From Phanerochaete sordida (taxonomy: Eukaryota > Basidiomycota > Agaricomycetes > Polyporales > Phanerochaetaceae): 64,000 bases of DNA. The stretch lies in contig BPQB01000094.1 of the NCBI GenBank assembly GCA_019973155.2, positions 1 through 64,000 of the forward strand, in the 5' to 3' direction. Below the pieces are notes generated by a model, which searched no databases, was not told the DNA's origin, and saw nothing but the letters and a program-made list of their open reading frames with translations. Positions 1 to 12,843 of the stretch are shown here, in pieces. A program made the position numbers and the translations under genes. Numbering within the stretch: the stretch's first letter is position 1; each line of letters starts with the position of its first letter.

Positions 1-1493
1 AGGTCTGGACAAAGCGCTCGGGTATGTATTGGTATAGAATACCCGCCGTGTTCTATACCAGTACATATGGTACACCATGCTTTGGACTACTGGCTGAGTG
101 GTCTGACCGAAAGTATTTTTCCAGATGTTCGCTCTGTATGCCAGTGGGCGATAGGATTCGGAAACTTAATGTCGCCCTTCCGAGCCATGGACGGCGTCAC
201 GGAGCGTCAGCAATGCTCCGATAACAAAGCGTAGTAGAGCACACCCCAGTCCATCCGCACCTTGTGCTCTGGCTGGCGCACGGCCTTCAGGATAGCACGT
301 ATCGAGGGTGCGCGTGCTAGTTCCACTCTCCTGCATCTTGGCTGATGTTCGTTTAGCAATCGCGCAAGGTGCGCGATGTCGAACTACGGTGTTGTCGCGC
401 GGCGCGTTCGAACATCGTGCGCCATGGGACGCACTAGTCGACGGGCATATATAGTGGGGCTACAGTCCGAGAACCGCGCCGACGATATGTGGCACCCTAT
501 TGGCGACAACTCTCTGATTGCAGAAAACCGCAAAGCGCGCGCAGAGCCGAGCTTTCACGAGTCTGGGGGGCCTACTCGTATACTTCAGAGGGCTTGAGCT
601 GCGTAGCGACGAAGTACTTCTCGTCGCTATCACGCTGTAGTCGAATCCTGAAGGTGAGCTTTGTCTCAGCGTACGGGCGTGCACCCCACGTAGCTGATGT
701 GATTTGGTTTTAGGTCGACTATCTGGCGTCGCGGCGAAGGCTTTGGGGCTAATACGACCGCGAACGAGTCGAGAGAGCGCCTGCGCACGGATTACTTAGG
801 GCGACCACCGCAGCGAGACGCGGCCCGCACGGACGGCAGGTTTGCCCAGGCGCGAGCGACCTGGATCCAGGCATAGGACGTGGGCGAGGCCGCTGTCGCG
901 CGCCTTCGTACTCGCAGACCCGGCTGTCTTAGCAGAGCTTCCTGAAGCAACCGAGTCTGCATGTACATCTCCGAGAAATGTATTTCAATGCTCTGCGAAA
1001 CGTGTCAGATACAGTGCGCGCAGCGTGGCCAAATATTTGATTGGACGCATTTATGGCATGAATGAGCTTGGGCTTAGACTATCGGTGCCCTCACGATCGA
1101 GCACGCGGTGGCACGCTCGCGAGGTTGACGGAGTTTCTCAGGTGCGAAGTATCCGCAGAGCAGTCAACGTTGCGCGCAGATTGGGTCGCCAGCCATGTGA
1201 GATGAACGCCGTGGAATGTTTTCCTCCCTGGCACGGTATACCGATGCGAGAGGAGCAGAGGAGTATTCGCCATGTCGTGTCTTCCCTACGATGTACACCA
1301 TTCACGCCCTACGCCCTCGCCACTCGTATGCTCGCGTGTTCACCACCCTGGGATTGAAAATCCAGTAGAATCCATGATCAGAGAATGAAATACAAGTCCC
1401 AGTGCTACAAATCGAGGTATAGATATACAAGACTGTCGTCGTAGGGTAGTATGTTGAAGGATGCGTATACACAGAAATGAACAGCTGCGTGTC
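1..1493. other. No gene recognised
   Basis: Open frames here (for example a 171-codon plus-strand frame at 842-1357) are Arg/Ser/Pro-rich, lack an ATG context or splice pattern and resemble no family I know. I see nothing else in it. Confidence 0.5.
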
Positions 1494-2624
1494 TTACGTG
1501 TTGCGAGCGACAAGGGGCTTCAAAGAGCGTGTCTCCCCGTACTTCGCCTTGCCTTTGCCCTTGTCCAGAGGTGCCGTTTCGTCGATGTAGACGGGGCTGA
1601 AGAGCTCGATAAACAGATCCTCTTCGTCCCACTCAGTGAGCATCTTGACGACCTCAGCTTCCTCCAGCTCGTTGTCGACATCGCGCTCGAGGGGCTGGGG
1701 ATCGAATGGAGAAGGGCCTTTGAGGGGCCTGTAAGGCACCGCCTTGACCTGGTGCACGACTATGGAGCTGGTCAGACCTCTGTGATTCGGGATTCTGTCA
1801 TTGTACTCGCCTTTGTGTAAGGAGCCCTTGGGGTCGGAATTCCTCGTCGTCCTGGTCCGCTTCCCCTTTGCCTGATGCTTCGGCTGCGTCTTCGTCGCCC
1901 CCGCGGGCCTCATCTTCGACGGCGATGGCGGCGGCTGATCGGAACGATTTGTGTCAAAGGACTTGCTAATGGGACAGCGACAAACGGTGAGGACGCTGTT
2001 CCATTTACAGGAGGAGGATACACGTACTAGGCCGCTCCCCCGGCGCGGATCGGCCCCGAGAACAGTGCCTTGCCCCAAGCTTCGAACTTGTCCATCCCAG
2101 CTTCTTCCACGTACATGCTCGTGGCGGTCTCAAACGCATCTCCGGTGGGCTTTGCTTGGTTCTTGCTCTTGTACGGGGCGTCTTGTCCGAGCCCGAAGGT
2201 GAGTCCTTTGAGCGTCCTTCGAACATCGGGAGCAAATGGACTGAGGTCGAAGTATTCGGCCGTTTTCGAGAACAGCACGTTCGACTTGGCCACACCATGG
2301 ATACTCTGTGTGACGATAGCGATCAGTTCCATGTGTCTCACTCGCCGATATAAGGATGATAAAATGTACCGAGTACATCGAGGTATTCTCGTCCGGAAAC
2401 GTCTCGAATATCACGTCCGCCGTGAGCCCGTTCAGGTATGCATCGCCGGCCGCCTCATGCACTTCGTTTGCGACTTTCTGGGCGTTGGACGAGGTACTGA
2501 AGACTCGCCAGCCGTCGTCGGACAGCGGAACACATTGGAGACGAGTAGGGGAATCCTCGATGAAGTCGAACATGGCTTTCTTGATGCATTCAAATCTTTC
2601 TTTGTTGATATCGTCTGCTGTCAT
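1494..2624 (-). CDS. Orphan three-exon protein, about 334 aa
   Basis: I do not recognise this protein. The ATG is at 2624 (MTADDINKERFE). Three exons join in frame: 2624-2370, 2305-2028 and 1965-1494, ending in TAA. The introns (2306-2369 and 1966-2027) have GTACAT/GTACGT donors and CACAG/TTAG acceptors, and the exon lengths sum to 1005 nt, exactly 335 codons. The first two exons look like a globular, acidic and aromatic domain (residues 1 to about 175, with FDFIEDSP, DGWRVF, TAEYFDL, TFGLGQDAPY). The third exon is a basic, low-complexity stretch (KTQPKHQAKGKRTRTTR) followed by an acidic segment (ELEEAEVVKMLTEWDEEDLF). No signal peptide, membrane segment or catalytic motif is visible. A nuclear or nucleic-acid-associated role is possible from the basic/acidic tail, but that is guesswork. 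The exon structure is convincing; function is unknown. Confidence 0.6.
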
Positions 2625-5600
2625 GACGAGAGATGTGGTAGGGTGTGGCGGTAGAAGCGGAAATTGGGGATGCGAGGGCGGGAGAGGGCGGGAGAGGGTG
2701 GTGTCGGCCGTGGTCGTGGTGGTTGGTGTGTAGGATTGGTGCGGGCGCGAGCTGGCCAGGCGTGGGCGACGTTGCGAGCTGCACGACGTCATCTGGACTT
2801 GGTTCGAAGACGGTCGCGAGCGGCGGGCGCCTACACCCTGTGGTGTGTCTTTGGCCGTCAGCGCGAGGCCCGCGGCGGCGGGAGGAGCGCACAGCACAAC
2901 GCCTGGAGAGCCAACGAGATAGAGGATGCGGAGGCTAGATATTCGCAGGAGCTGGGGAGATTATCGGCTGCAGTGGTCTATATTCCTGGGAGCATTGGTG
3001 AGCGTAGCCGACTCGTGCCATCCCGCCATCCTGTCAACAAGCAGAACGCGTCCTGAGCGACTCTGCGATTGACCCCTAGGCGACCGTTTCTATGCAAGAA
3101 GAAGAGGCGGCAGCAGCATGTCGAACCTGCGACTAATGACCGCGCGGAGACCGCGATCCTGTGTTATTGCTGAAATGCTCTAGAGAGCCGTCACCGGCGC
3201 GCTGCGCCATATCTCCGTGTGCCCAGCGTACGAAGCGCTGTGGCAGGTCGGCGTAGGATGACGTGCAGCTGACCGAGGTCGATTTACTGCGGACGAGATA
3301 TCTGATATGCGCCCGTCAGAAAGCGGAGAGCACGACAGAGACGGACAAACATACGTCAAGGCCACGACAGGCCTATCGACAATCTCATGGCAAATCACGT
3401 TCACCGGGTACGGTATAGGCCCCGACGATCCTAACTCGCAGGCTACGAGCCCCATGTCGCCTCTTGTGCGGGAAATACGGCGGTTTTTGACTGAGGGATC
3501 TGGCAGACAGAGGAGTCCTCACAGCGCGCGCGCCGCAGACGGAAGAAGGCTTCCAGGACGGAATAGCAATGCTTCAGTGTCTATCGCTAAAGATGAATGA
3601 CGAGATGCGACAGGCCAGGCACGAAAAACGCACGTACTCGACACAGCAGACCTTCCAGGCAATGAAGCATGCGGAGGAGACCGCGCCGGCGCATCGACGT
3701 GACATCCGGGTACGACAATTGGACATGGCGAGCATAAGACGACGCATGGCTGTGGGTAAAAGGTAGAGGTCAACTGGGAACAGGGCCGAAAGGTCGGTCG
3801 CTCGACGATACCTTGCGTCAGGTACAGCCAAGGCTTGAACGCGCAAGAGTTGTAGTGCAGAAAAGACAGCGAACCAGTGAAGGTGCCCCCTATTTAGGGC
3901 GTGAGCTACCGCGACAGCAGAGCGATGAGCTCATACATGAGATACTCCTCGTGTCAAAGCCATTGGTAGGCCACCAGAGCCTGCTGGATCAGTGTTCGTA
4001 CTGAACTGCTTGGACTGTTCGGCACAGGGCGACAATAAGGCTTGAACATGGAAGAGCAGGACTGATGAGTCGTCGAGCAGAGGTAGCGGTTACAGACGCA
4101 CTGGCAGGACTGCTAAGCAATGCTTGTATCCGTAGATAGAGTTTGAGCACGCACATAGCCGTTGTATTCACGACCTCCCCGCAGATGCGGACTTCAGCAC
4201 TATCCGCGCTCGACCCTGACACAGCGGCTCGCTCCAAGGTGCCCCGCTAAGGAGAGATGACTACCCCTCCGTATCTGGGCACTATGGGGACCACAGTGTC
4301 CGCCACTGGGCCCCTTTGTCAAATGGGAGTGACTGGGAGGGGAATGTGTACCTGCAATGCGGATGCTTGGCGACCTCAACAAGCAGGCTTTGGCGAGCCA
4401 ACTACAACATCAACCCGGTCAGCCGAGCGGCACGTACGTGAGATTGATCTGAGAAACGCACTCCGTATGCCATCGTGCGACAAAGCAGCCCCAAGTGCGG
4501 AAAATCTCTTGCATATATAGCAAATTGCGCTGTCAGTTGCACATGCGAGGCCTAACGGAAGGCCGCGCAAGGCGAGGAGGACGTTTGCGCACTTGGTTAC
4601 CAGACTGGCGGTGATAAATTAGCTCTCAGAGTCATAAGGTGTCGAATCGATAGAAGAAGGGTCAACACGTAAAGGCCCGTGCAGACCCTCTCGCTGCAAC
4701 TGGGTATCAGCGCACCTGTTTGGGGCTGAGCGGCGCAGCGGCGGGATGTCTGCTCCTCGAGGGATGCCCTCTCCAGTTCGATACAAGTTCGTCGTGTTAC
4801 AATCCGTGCATGGCATTAGCATGGCATTCCTCCTGATGCGTGCTATAGCGTCCACAAGCGTGCCAGTGGCATTATGCACCGACGCGGGTCAGTTCGACCA
4901 TTCAAACGTTCAGCACGGCGTGGCCTCGGCGAGAAGTGATCAGCGTAACGAGGGTCTATCAAGCAATTAGCCTATGTATGGACCGAGACCATAGCGAAGC
5001 TCAACTTGCCAAAAGCAAAAAGCGCAGCAGACGGATGATTGAGGGGCCAGCGAGAGTGGCAGAAGGACTGCCGTGAGATTCCGGCAGATCCCTTCGTGGC
5101 GCGGCAATCTCCGAGCCTGTCATTTAGAGCGCTTTCACGCCTGGCCCGGCTCTCCTCCGTCCATCAACCGCCCATATTCGAATTTCACCCATCCGACGTC
5201 TCTCTTTTACCTGACACTGCCCCACGTCACATATCTTTTCCGTGCGCGTCACCAGCTCCTTAAATACAGGCCGTGATCTCCACAGGCCTCAATCTCGTTC
5301 ATTAGCGCCGCTGTCTTCGACGACCAACAAACTGCTCCCCAAGCCCCTCCCATCCAAGAAACAGCGACGGAGTAGCTCCTTCTACGAGTCTGGAATCTTA
5401 TACCTCGTGCTTGGTGAACTCTGTTTGCCCTCGTCGAGGTCCTCCCGGACGAATATCAGCTGCGCGGAGCCTAGCTTTCGTACCTTTGGTACGCCCTTAC
5501 ATATTGTTTGATATTCACCTGCGTCGTCTGACAGTCATGTAGGCTTCAGAAATCTTCGGACACGAACTCGTTGCGTATACCTAGAGCCAGCTATGGCAGG

Positions 5601-8172
5601 GGATGTTTGGGCACGCGCGGGGCAGTGCCACGGTTGGCACAGAGAAGGCGAGAGAGCATAAGGTTAGCGAGATTACAGCGCCGACAAAGGTGCGTGATAT
5701 CTTAGCTATTACGTCGTGTCCTATCTAACCAAGATATGCAAGGCGTGTTGTCGCCAGGCTTCGTCAGAGCTGAGCCTTGTTCGCCCTTTACCGACGTCGC
5801 CACAGCTGCCACTATCCTCCAGCTCGTGTCGCGCTTCGCTAGACGTCATCTCGGAGGTCGAAGCCCTCACACGCTTTTCAGGGCTCATGGAATTCGTCAA
5901 AAGCTCTGTAGTCCACCCCTTCGGTCGGCAAGCCAATGCACGCGTGGGCATTCGCCTTCCATCGCCGTCGATGGATACGAGCAGCTATACCTTTGTGAAG
6001 AACGTCGCTGGTCATAGGTATGACTCGTCGGCATAATAGGTGCGTGTACGGTATCATTTTACGTCTGCGGGGCGCTGGCAGAGAGCTGAAGTCGAGTCGC
6101 GACAGAGGTCCGCAATGATTACTCACGATGCTGCTCTCTTCAGGCACATGTACACAAGCTGCGACAGACAAGGCTATATGCGCTGTGAACCAACCCAACA
6201 TTCACATGTCAGTGTCGTGGCGCGAGGATAAGACTGTAACGAAGATGTACCATGTTCTGGCAAGGTGCGTGGGCGTCGCTAGGCTCGGAACGCCTATTCT
6301 GATATTTTAAAAGCTCGCTGGAGGCTTTATATCTATCTGGCGAGCATCCTGGGCACTACGATGGGTGACCAAAGATAAAAAGGTAGGGGCTGCGTCGGAT
6401 TAAATCTTCGCCATTCCGGTTCGCGAGCTGAGATTCAGACAGACCTCTGCGCCCTGCCGCCACTGTCCATGCATTTCATCTGGTCATTACCCTGTACGTT
6501 CATCATACTCGTTGCCGTAAATCCTAGCCAGTATTAACCTTTGTCCACCACAGTCTCACAGCGCCAGCTGAGGGAGTCCCGTACCTGTCATTCACGCGGA
6601 GCCCTCAGCATCCTGGAACGGCCGGTACGTCCGTTTTCTTCGGCACCGCCGATCGCGCTTTGCGTACCAGCACACCTTCCAACGACATGCCACAGACGTT
6701 CTGCGCGCCTCGCCTGCGCTATCGCCCCACGCATGGCAGAACTTCTACGCCGCTATCCTCGGTCGCGGGGTGCATCGCCAGCGTGCGCACGCTCCACGCG
6801 CTCTCCCTTGCGTGGATGCGCTTCTGCGCCCCACGTACATCGAAAACCCCGTGCTCGGGAGAATGACCGGCTCGCAGGGCGGGCGGGATTGGTGGCAGCG
6901 ACGCACGACTGTAGTGCGCCCTTCCGGAATCAGCAATGTCAAGGTCATGTACGCGGTGTGCCGCTTGCACAGGCCGCTGAGAGGAAGGGGGCCTCCGGCG
7001 TGCGACGGGTATGGCTTCTAGTGCCTGCTTGGCGCGGGTTGAAGCCGTGGTAGACTATCTGTAGGTTTCACGAATGTGTTGGTGGCAGCACTGCCACGCT
7101 CAAATGCATACAAGAACTCATTCGTGTGATAGGCTCCTTCGTAACATGCAAAGAGCTGCCAGGATTCGCCCGAATTCGCCTGCATGAGCCCAGAAAGCAG
7201 GTTTCTAGGTTGAGTCGCTGTCCGTCCACGTTCCTTGTTGACGAGCTGACTCGGCAGTCCGAAGGGCAGTCCTCTACTGCCACTTCAGCATAGACAAAAC
7301 ACTCGTATTCTGAGGTGCCAGCCGCGACGCCGCTTGACGACTGGCATCCGTACCTCGAGGCGACAACGGTCGCAAGGGAGGACGTCCCGTCGGAAAGCGC
7401 CTTGAGATTCAGAACGCTCAGCCGCTCAACGTTCTTTACGAGTGCACCTGTGCACAATCCAGGGCACAGCTTCTGAGCGACATCCAAGCAGAGTAGCCAG
7501 ATGGGGAAGAGCACGAGAACATCTTGCGCGCGCCCGCATCACGCTGCGACTGCCCACATGTCCGTGTTTTGGTCTTCATGCAGCGGGCTGCACTGCGGCG
7601 CCGGAGGCGGAGGCCTCGCGCATGATGGTTTTGCGTTCGTGTGGTGTCGCAGGGGACTCGCCGACGCGACGCCTATGTCATCTACGTAGGCATTAACATT
7701 GCAGCGGTGCCGTTGATAACGACAGCCTAGCTTCAAGGAAGTGAAATCGGCCTCTAGCTCATTCAAGAACTGCTGCGAAGGGCGAGACCGCAGAAAATGT
7801 ACGCTCTGTCTGCGATCTTGAATTGCATGTGTGTTCGTTTCTGCGCTGAGCGAAGAATGTCGGCGAGTGAGACGCACACGGAGATCTGACATCTGCGACC
7901 CAAAGCGACACGAAGTCGCGTATGCACGACTAGCCAATGGATCCTCGAGCGTAGCATCGTTCCGTGATAAACGTGCGTAGAGTCAAAGACAGGGCGAGTT
8001 TAGAAAGTAGAGGCACAAGGCGTTTGAAGTCGCGCGGCGCGGCTCGCGTCAAGACAGGCCTGAGACGTCCATCGACGAACTTCGACATATTGATTATATT
8101 ATTACACACCATAATACGAACGTCATAACCAGTTCCTGACAAAACACGTGGTACAGCAGTCCATAAAGGATC
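2625..8172. other. Gene-poor stretch
   Basis: No gene is supported. The longest open stretches (5716-6036, 6541-7053, 7068-7514) have no matching splice sites or recognised motifs. One frame open from about 6600 to 7021 on the plus strand (QRHATDVLRASPALSPHAWQ) reads somewhat like protein and could be a remnant exon, but I cannot name it. Confidence 0.4.
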
Positions 8173-9840
8173 TCAAACGACGCCGTACAGGCAAGACTGA
8201 ACAAACTCGACACTCTTCATCAACGGGTCCCCTTCTGCCAACTTGCACATCTCCGAATACAGCTCCGGATCGCCCACGACAAGCCTCAGCGGATTCCGGT
8301 CCGTGAATTGGAGGTCCTTCCTCTGCAAGGCCCGCCGGAGAGTAGCCATCCCCGTTTCAAGTCCCTCCGCCATAGGCACGCCGACAAGGTGCAGCTCCCG
8401 GAGTGCCTCCATGGACTCAAAGCTCACCAGGATCGCTACGAGCGTATTGATTGCCGGCATTGGCGCGGTTCCCGACACCGCCACCACACGGACGCTGGGA
8501 GCGGGCACTCTGCTGGTCCAGCCCGTTATCGAGCCGTCGGAGAGCACGATGCCCTCGACTGCATACAGCGGCAACCATCGAAGGAGATCGCCGATCCGAG
8601 ACGTGTCGTTGTCGCCTACGATTATCTCGAGGCGCGGATGAAGCCCTGCACGTAGCATGGCCGAGTGGTCGAGAGAGAGGATCGAGCGCGTGGGATATTG
8701 AGTCCAGAACGAGAACCGTTGCTCGTATTGCCCGGATCTTGCGACGCGGAGCGTGCGCAACGGCACTTTATGCGCGTGGGGGTCGAGGACTCGCGAGATG
8801 GCAATATAGAATGCCTCGTGGGAAGGATTTAACACATGTGTCGTGGGGTTGATGTCGATAATTCGTAGGCTGCAATCCGCGGAAAGGGTAATGTGGTTGA
8901 GAAAGTAAGTGGCGCTGTTACAGTTCGCCCAGGGATCTGTCAAGTGGACTGCGAGATTCTTTAGAGCGGGGAGGGGAAGTAACGCGTCCGAAAGGCCAGC
9001 ATCCAGAGGATCGGTGTATAAAGGGAATTGCGCGATGGAGAGCTCCTGTAGGCTAGACAGAAGCCGCAGTCCGCGCCAGAACAGGTCCGACGGTAGGGGC
9101 CCTTCCAAGGGTGTGCATCTGCTCACTCCTATGTGTAGCCTCTTGAGGCTGGATGACAACATGTTCGCCACTAGAGGCAGTGGGATATTCGCCGTGGTCA
9201 CTTCCTCAAGGTGCCTGTTTTCAGCAACGGCGCGGAGAAAGGCAGGAAGCTTCTTGTCGCTATCGATCCTGTCGAGATGGTAGGTGTTTTCGCCGCTGAT
9301 ATACAGACGCCGTAACTGAGGGAAGGTGGCATGCTGAAGTCCCGACTCGAGGAAATGATTTCCAGGGAGGCCAAAGTCGAGCGTTACCGCGAGCTCTTGG
9401 ATGCGAATGGAGTGTTCGGTGACCGCAGACCAAGTGGAGATTAATTGTCTTTGGGCGAGTTCGTACGCAGGACCTGTGCCAGAGAGATGAATGAATGAAC
9501 CGGAGACGTGGAGAGGTGCTGCCCGTGAGCGCAGGAGGTAGCATTCGACAGCAGCCAGATGCGTGAGCGGGATGTTCGTCCAGAGCGTCGCAGAGTGTAG
9601 TATGATCGTACGCCAGCGAGCACAGATCCAGGAAATGGCGAGCCACCCATGGCGGCCTGGGCGGCATGGCGCAGCGGCGTAGAGCTTGAAAATCAGGAGA
9701 AGGATGTCTTCCGGGAGGGTGACAACGATGTTGCCGTCGTTCATTGCCTTGCGAAGTGCCAACATTGTACGACATAGATCGTCATGCCGAGCTTCGAGTA
9801 CAAGCCGCTCCGTCGAAGACAGGACACTGAACTGCGGCAT
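8173..9840 (-). CDS. F-box domain protein, 555 aa
   Basis: F-box proteins of this type are expected to be substrate adaptors of SCF (SKP1-CUL1) ubiquitin ligases. The start chosen is the ATG at 9840 (MPQFSVLSSTERL), because the paralogue at 40337-41998 starts with the same block (MPLFSVLSPTERL) and gives almost the same length (553 aa). The frame is open further upstream but only from non-ATG codons. An N-terminal helix (ERLVLEARHDDLCRTMLALR) precedes the F-box (about residues 35-85), with LPEDILLLIF and then WLAISWICARWRTIILHSAT. The rest is a leucine-rich, irregular-repeat-like region (LEEVTTANIPL, LKRLHIGVSRC, LSSLQELSIAQFPL, ALRELHLVGVPM), as in many Agaricomycete F-box proteins. The substrate is unknown. 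No intron is needed. The upstream region is also duplicated at the paralogue. Confidence 0.85.
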   Translation of the reverse strand: MPQFSVLSSTERLVLEARHDDLCRTMLALRKAMNDGNIVVTLPEDILLLIFKLYAAAPCRPGRHGWLAISWICARWRTIILHSATLWTNIPLTHLAAVECYLLRSRAAPLHVSGSFIHLSGTGPAYELAQRQLISTWSAVTEHSIRIQELAVTLDFGLPGNHFLESGLQHATFPQLRRLYISGENTYHLDRIDSDKKLPAFLRAVAENRHLEEVTTANIPLPLVANMLSSSLKRLHIGVSRCTPLEGPLPSDLFWRGLRLLSSLQELSIAQFPLYTDPLDAGLSDALLPLPALKNLAVHLTDPWANCNSATYFLNHITLSADCSLRIIDINPTTHVLNPSHEAFYIAISRVLDPHAHKVPLRTLRVARSGQYEQRFSFWTQYPTRSILSLDHSAMLRAGLHPRLEIIVGDNDTSRIGDLLRWLPLYAVEGIVLSDGSITGWTSRVPAPSVRVVAVSGTAPMPAINTLVAILVSFESMEALRELHLVGVPMAEGLETGMATLRRALQRKDLQFTDRNPLRLVVGDPELYSEMCKLAEGDPLMKSVEFVQSCLYGVV

Positions 9841-9906
9841 CGGGGCCGCAGGCGACGCTTGGTCTGGTGACAGATTGATTAGACCCGTCTGGAAGCCGTG
9901 ATGCAA

Positions 9907-10120
9907 GAATCATACGACTGACCTCGGGGCAGCGGAGATGTTAGGATAACTAAGCTGAGAGGAAGTGGGAAGGGCTCTGCAGAGAGGTTCGTTGAACGGG
10001 GACGAACGACCTGATGTTTGTGTTCGTTTGTTTGCAGCTTGTGGCTCAGGCGTCCGACTCCGACCGCTCCATCTCAGACTCGTCCTTCGCCGACGTCCTC
10101 CGCCGTTGTACCTCGGCCAA
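9907..10120 (-). promoter_or_regulatory. Duplicated F-box gene 5' region (copy 1)
   Basis: The sequence upstream of this F-box gene matches that upstream of the paralogue at about 42050-42240. Shared blocks include AGAGAGGTTCGT near 9981 and 42147, and GTGGCTCAGGC near 10041 and 42209, plus identical spacing into the coding region. Both copies also carry a GTCAGT...CCAG pair just before the coding region that would define a 34-nt intron. The block probably holds the promoter and 5' UTR copied with the gene. Confidence 0.6.
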
Positions 10121-11182
10121 TATTGCCAGTCGATAATGGACGGTCTGTCTGCTGGAAGGCTACCAGTCCGCCCACGAATCCGCAGCTCGTCTGTACGTCT
10201 CCACCTTGGCTGAGCGCTGAAAGGCCCTCCGGACACTGAGGCCTTTGCAACTACAGGTCAGCCGCGCAGGGAGGGCCCAGCTACAGTCCGAGGGCCTCAT
10301 TGTACCGCTTCGTCTTAGACAGCCTTGCGGGTATCCAGGGATTTCGTCCGGTTTATAATTACCGCGTAGCACGAGTCTGCAGCGCTGATGTCCCATTTCT
10401 TTCCTGCCTCACGCATGTGCGTCTGCGTGTCCGCATGATGCGACAGCGGTGTAGCAAGTCTGCGGATGCAACACTGTACAAGTGAGTTGTCCTCCTTATA
10501 GGAAGCGTAGAATCGCTACTGGCATGGTTAACATGCCTTTCCATCAACGGCGGAGTACGCACAAACCCCATCGGGTTGCCATGCACCAGAATGCTGAGAC
10601 ATCGATCGAGATAGTATGAGATGGGCTGCAATAGGGCCGTCGACACAGCTCTAGCAGGCCAAAATCCCACCGCCCATCTCATACGTAAGGCCCAAGATTC
10701 CAAGATTCCAACAAACGCTCGCTCGCTCGTTTGCTCGAAGCAAGGTGTTGCCAAGGAAGCTTGTGGAGGCGTAGTTCAGCGTGCGATTGGTTGTCTGCAG
10801 TACTCTCGTTAGTCGCCACTAGAAAAGAAGTAGGATGGACAGACTTCACGTTTGAGGACTCCACAGGGGAACGTGGGATATACGTGAGCTCTGCCTTAGC
10901 CTTTCATACCTGCCAACACGTCTCGAGCCCATCTCTGTCCCACCACATCTCCAGCCATGGTCATCGCGATGTACGCTTCCTGAGAACTATCCACCATCGC
11001 CGCCTTCGCCTTTAGCAGCACGTTCATCGCTCATCTCTTCAGCGACGGCACGAACGGTGGTTTTGAAGTCAGCAGAACGTCGTCCATGCCAACGGTAGCA
11101 ATCTTGTAGTCGGCTTCAGCATCTTGGGAAGCCCTCGTAAGCCCTTGACCTCCCGATATCTGATGACGCCCGCGGCTCACCA
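10121..11182. other. No gene recognised
   Basis: Only short overlapping open frames without motifs or consistent splice signals. I see nothing else in it. Confidence 0.4.
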
Positions 11183-11455
11183 GTGCATACAGTCACCGGG
11201 ACCGACTGCGGCGCAGGCTGTGACGCCGGCATCTTCGTGAGCGGCGGGAACGGCGATGGCGCGAGTCGCAACGGCACCGGTGGCACGACCAGTGGAGCAG
11301 TCTCGCCTCCAGCTTTAGCCACTTCGACTCCTGTGGTGCGCAGGGTTGGAATAGCGACCCGGACTTCAGCGGAGACACGACCAGCGACATGGGCCGCTGT
11401 TGAGGATACTTCGCTCGCAGTTGGAATAGCGAAGACGTACAGATCGGTGTTGTGA
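11183..11455 (+). pseudogene. Gly/Asn/Ser-rich remnant (module copy A)
   Basis: A plus-strand open frame with FVSGGNGDGASRNGTGGTTS, a low-complexity composition like the Gly/Asn-rich secreted proteins common in mushrooms. There is no start codon with a signal peptide in frame. Similar remnants lie beside the other module copies (28658-28930 and 35930-36600). The minus-strand reading is Pro-rich and could instead be the C-terminus of the neighbouring X remnant, so the coding strand is uncertain. Confidence 0.3.
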
Positions 11456-11579
11456 GGAAGGCGAGCAGAGGGTTGAGTGTGAACGGCAGGTTCGACGTCT
11501 TCGGAGGCGCCGCTGAAGGGGGAACGGTGGTGTCAACGAGAGCGGTAGCGCAGCCAGCGGAGAACGCTGGTAGAGCCAC

Positions 11580-12843
11580 GAGGTCACCCCAGCACTCGCA
11601 AATTCATGGGTGCGACACGGACCTCTGCTTGATGTTGACTGGATTCAGAGTTCGTGCGATGCGCAGCAAGATACTTGGCGCAGATCTTTGCAGCCCCATC
11701 AGTTATATCCTGCAATATCGAGAAAGGAAAGGGCAGCGCACATGCATCGATCGACATAGAGTAATGTATATCCTGCCGCTGTCCATGCGGATCCGAATGC
11801 GCGTCGTGGCGCAGCTCTTCCAACCGAGTCCGCTCGGCACTGTGCAGCCTGCATCCAGGCTTCCCCGCACGGTCACGAATGTCTGCCCTGCTATGCGGCT
11901 TCTTCGACGCATGGTCTTGAGTCCCTTCCAGTGTCCTTGCGCCGGGTGGATGTGAGGTTGTGCGAAGAAAGCGTGAGCGGAGCGTGCCGCAGCCCATCGC
12001 CTCGTCCGCTACGCAAATCGGCCTCGTGTCCTGCACAAGTGCAACGAATTGAGTCAATGATGTCTATCACAAAGTGCATGTCAGACGTACCTTGCCAGGC
12101 TCGCGCCGGATCATGTAGCGCGTCCTGTGAACCATGGCGTCCTGCTTTGCTTCCAAGACACATCGCGACCATGATCCCACGCCGTTCAGCGATTTGTTAG
12201 CTCTTTGTCTCTTCGACGATAGGCTGAATCTGCTGCGTAGACGATAAGGAGGTCAGCGATAACGTGCCAGTAAGGAAGGGAAGTGGAACGCACCTCTACC
12301 GTGAACACTTTGAGTCGTTCAGCGTCGCTTTTCTTTGCATGATACTGGACGAGCGTGACGTTTCGAAGGATTTAAACCATTCAAAACGGTTGGAACTTTG
12401 GAACGGGGGGCATACAACCCTCAGCGAACACGTCCCTGCGGCATTGCGAGTGCACTTACCTCGGGTTCCCCATGTGAGCCTGCCGCAGCTGCAGCTGCCC
12501 GCACGTCCGGTCAACACCTTCTCCTTCGTTGGGATGCACTGCCAAAGGATCCCAGCTCCTCGTTTGCATTTATCCCGGCGTCATTCAGAGGCCACGAGCT
12601 TGAGCAAGTTGTGGATAGCGGAGGCGGGACGGGCGAGGGCGTGCGCTCGTTCTCCGGAATGAGGCCCACGAGAGATTCAGATTACGTCGAGCTAGAGTTG
12701 CGCTTGCAACTAAGGCAAGTCAAAGTGCCATAGTCAGACATGACGTTGAGGCTCGCGAAGATTGGGACTCACAGGTTACCGTACGCGAGGGAGGTGGAAG
12801 CCTACGGCCGCGAACGTCGGATGCACTTCACGTCGTCAGACAT
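11580..12843 (-). pseudogene. Decayed gene X, copy A
   Basis: A minus-strand multi-exon remnant, unidentified. It is homologous to copy B (30192-31342). Shared peptides, each separated by matching splice sites, are TLVQYHAKKSDAERLKVF near 12300-12360 versus TLLAQYCAEESQHGRLRE near 30820-30880, and GHEADLRSGRGDG near 12000-12035 versus GHEPHLQSGRGDG near 30510-30550. Conserved non-coding landmarks include a GTGAGT donor after the first exon and a GTAAGT donor near 12455 and 30980. The putative start (MSDDVK, ATG at 12843) matches MSDIYE of copy C. Copy A carries in-frame stops (a TAG 13 codons after the start, and one near 12200), so I call it broken. The QY-x-A block faintly recalls the first helix of a TALE or HD2-type homeodomain, but no WFxNRR-like motif is visible. 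Confidence 0.4.

Noticed and set aside
842..1357. 171-codon plus-strand ORF
   Set aside because: Arg/Ser/Pro-rich composition, overlapped by a minus-strand frame, no splice pattern and no family resemblance.
7068..7514. Possible Cys-containing secreted protein (VLFPIWLLCLDVAQKLC) on the minus strand
   Set aside because: The frame begins with GTG rather than ATG, and the Cys spacing fits neither hydrophobins nor other small secreted families.
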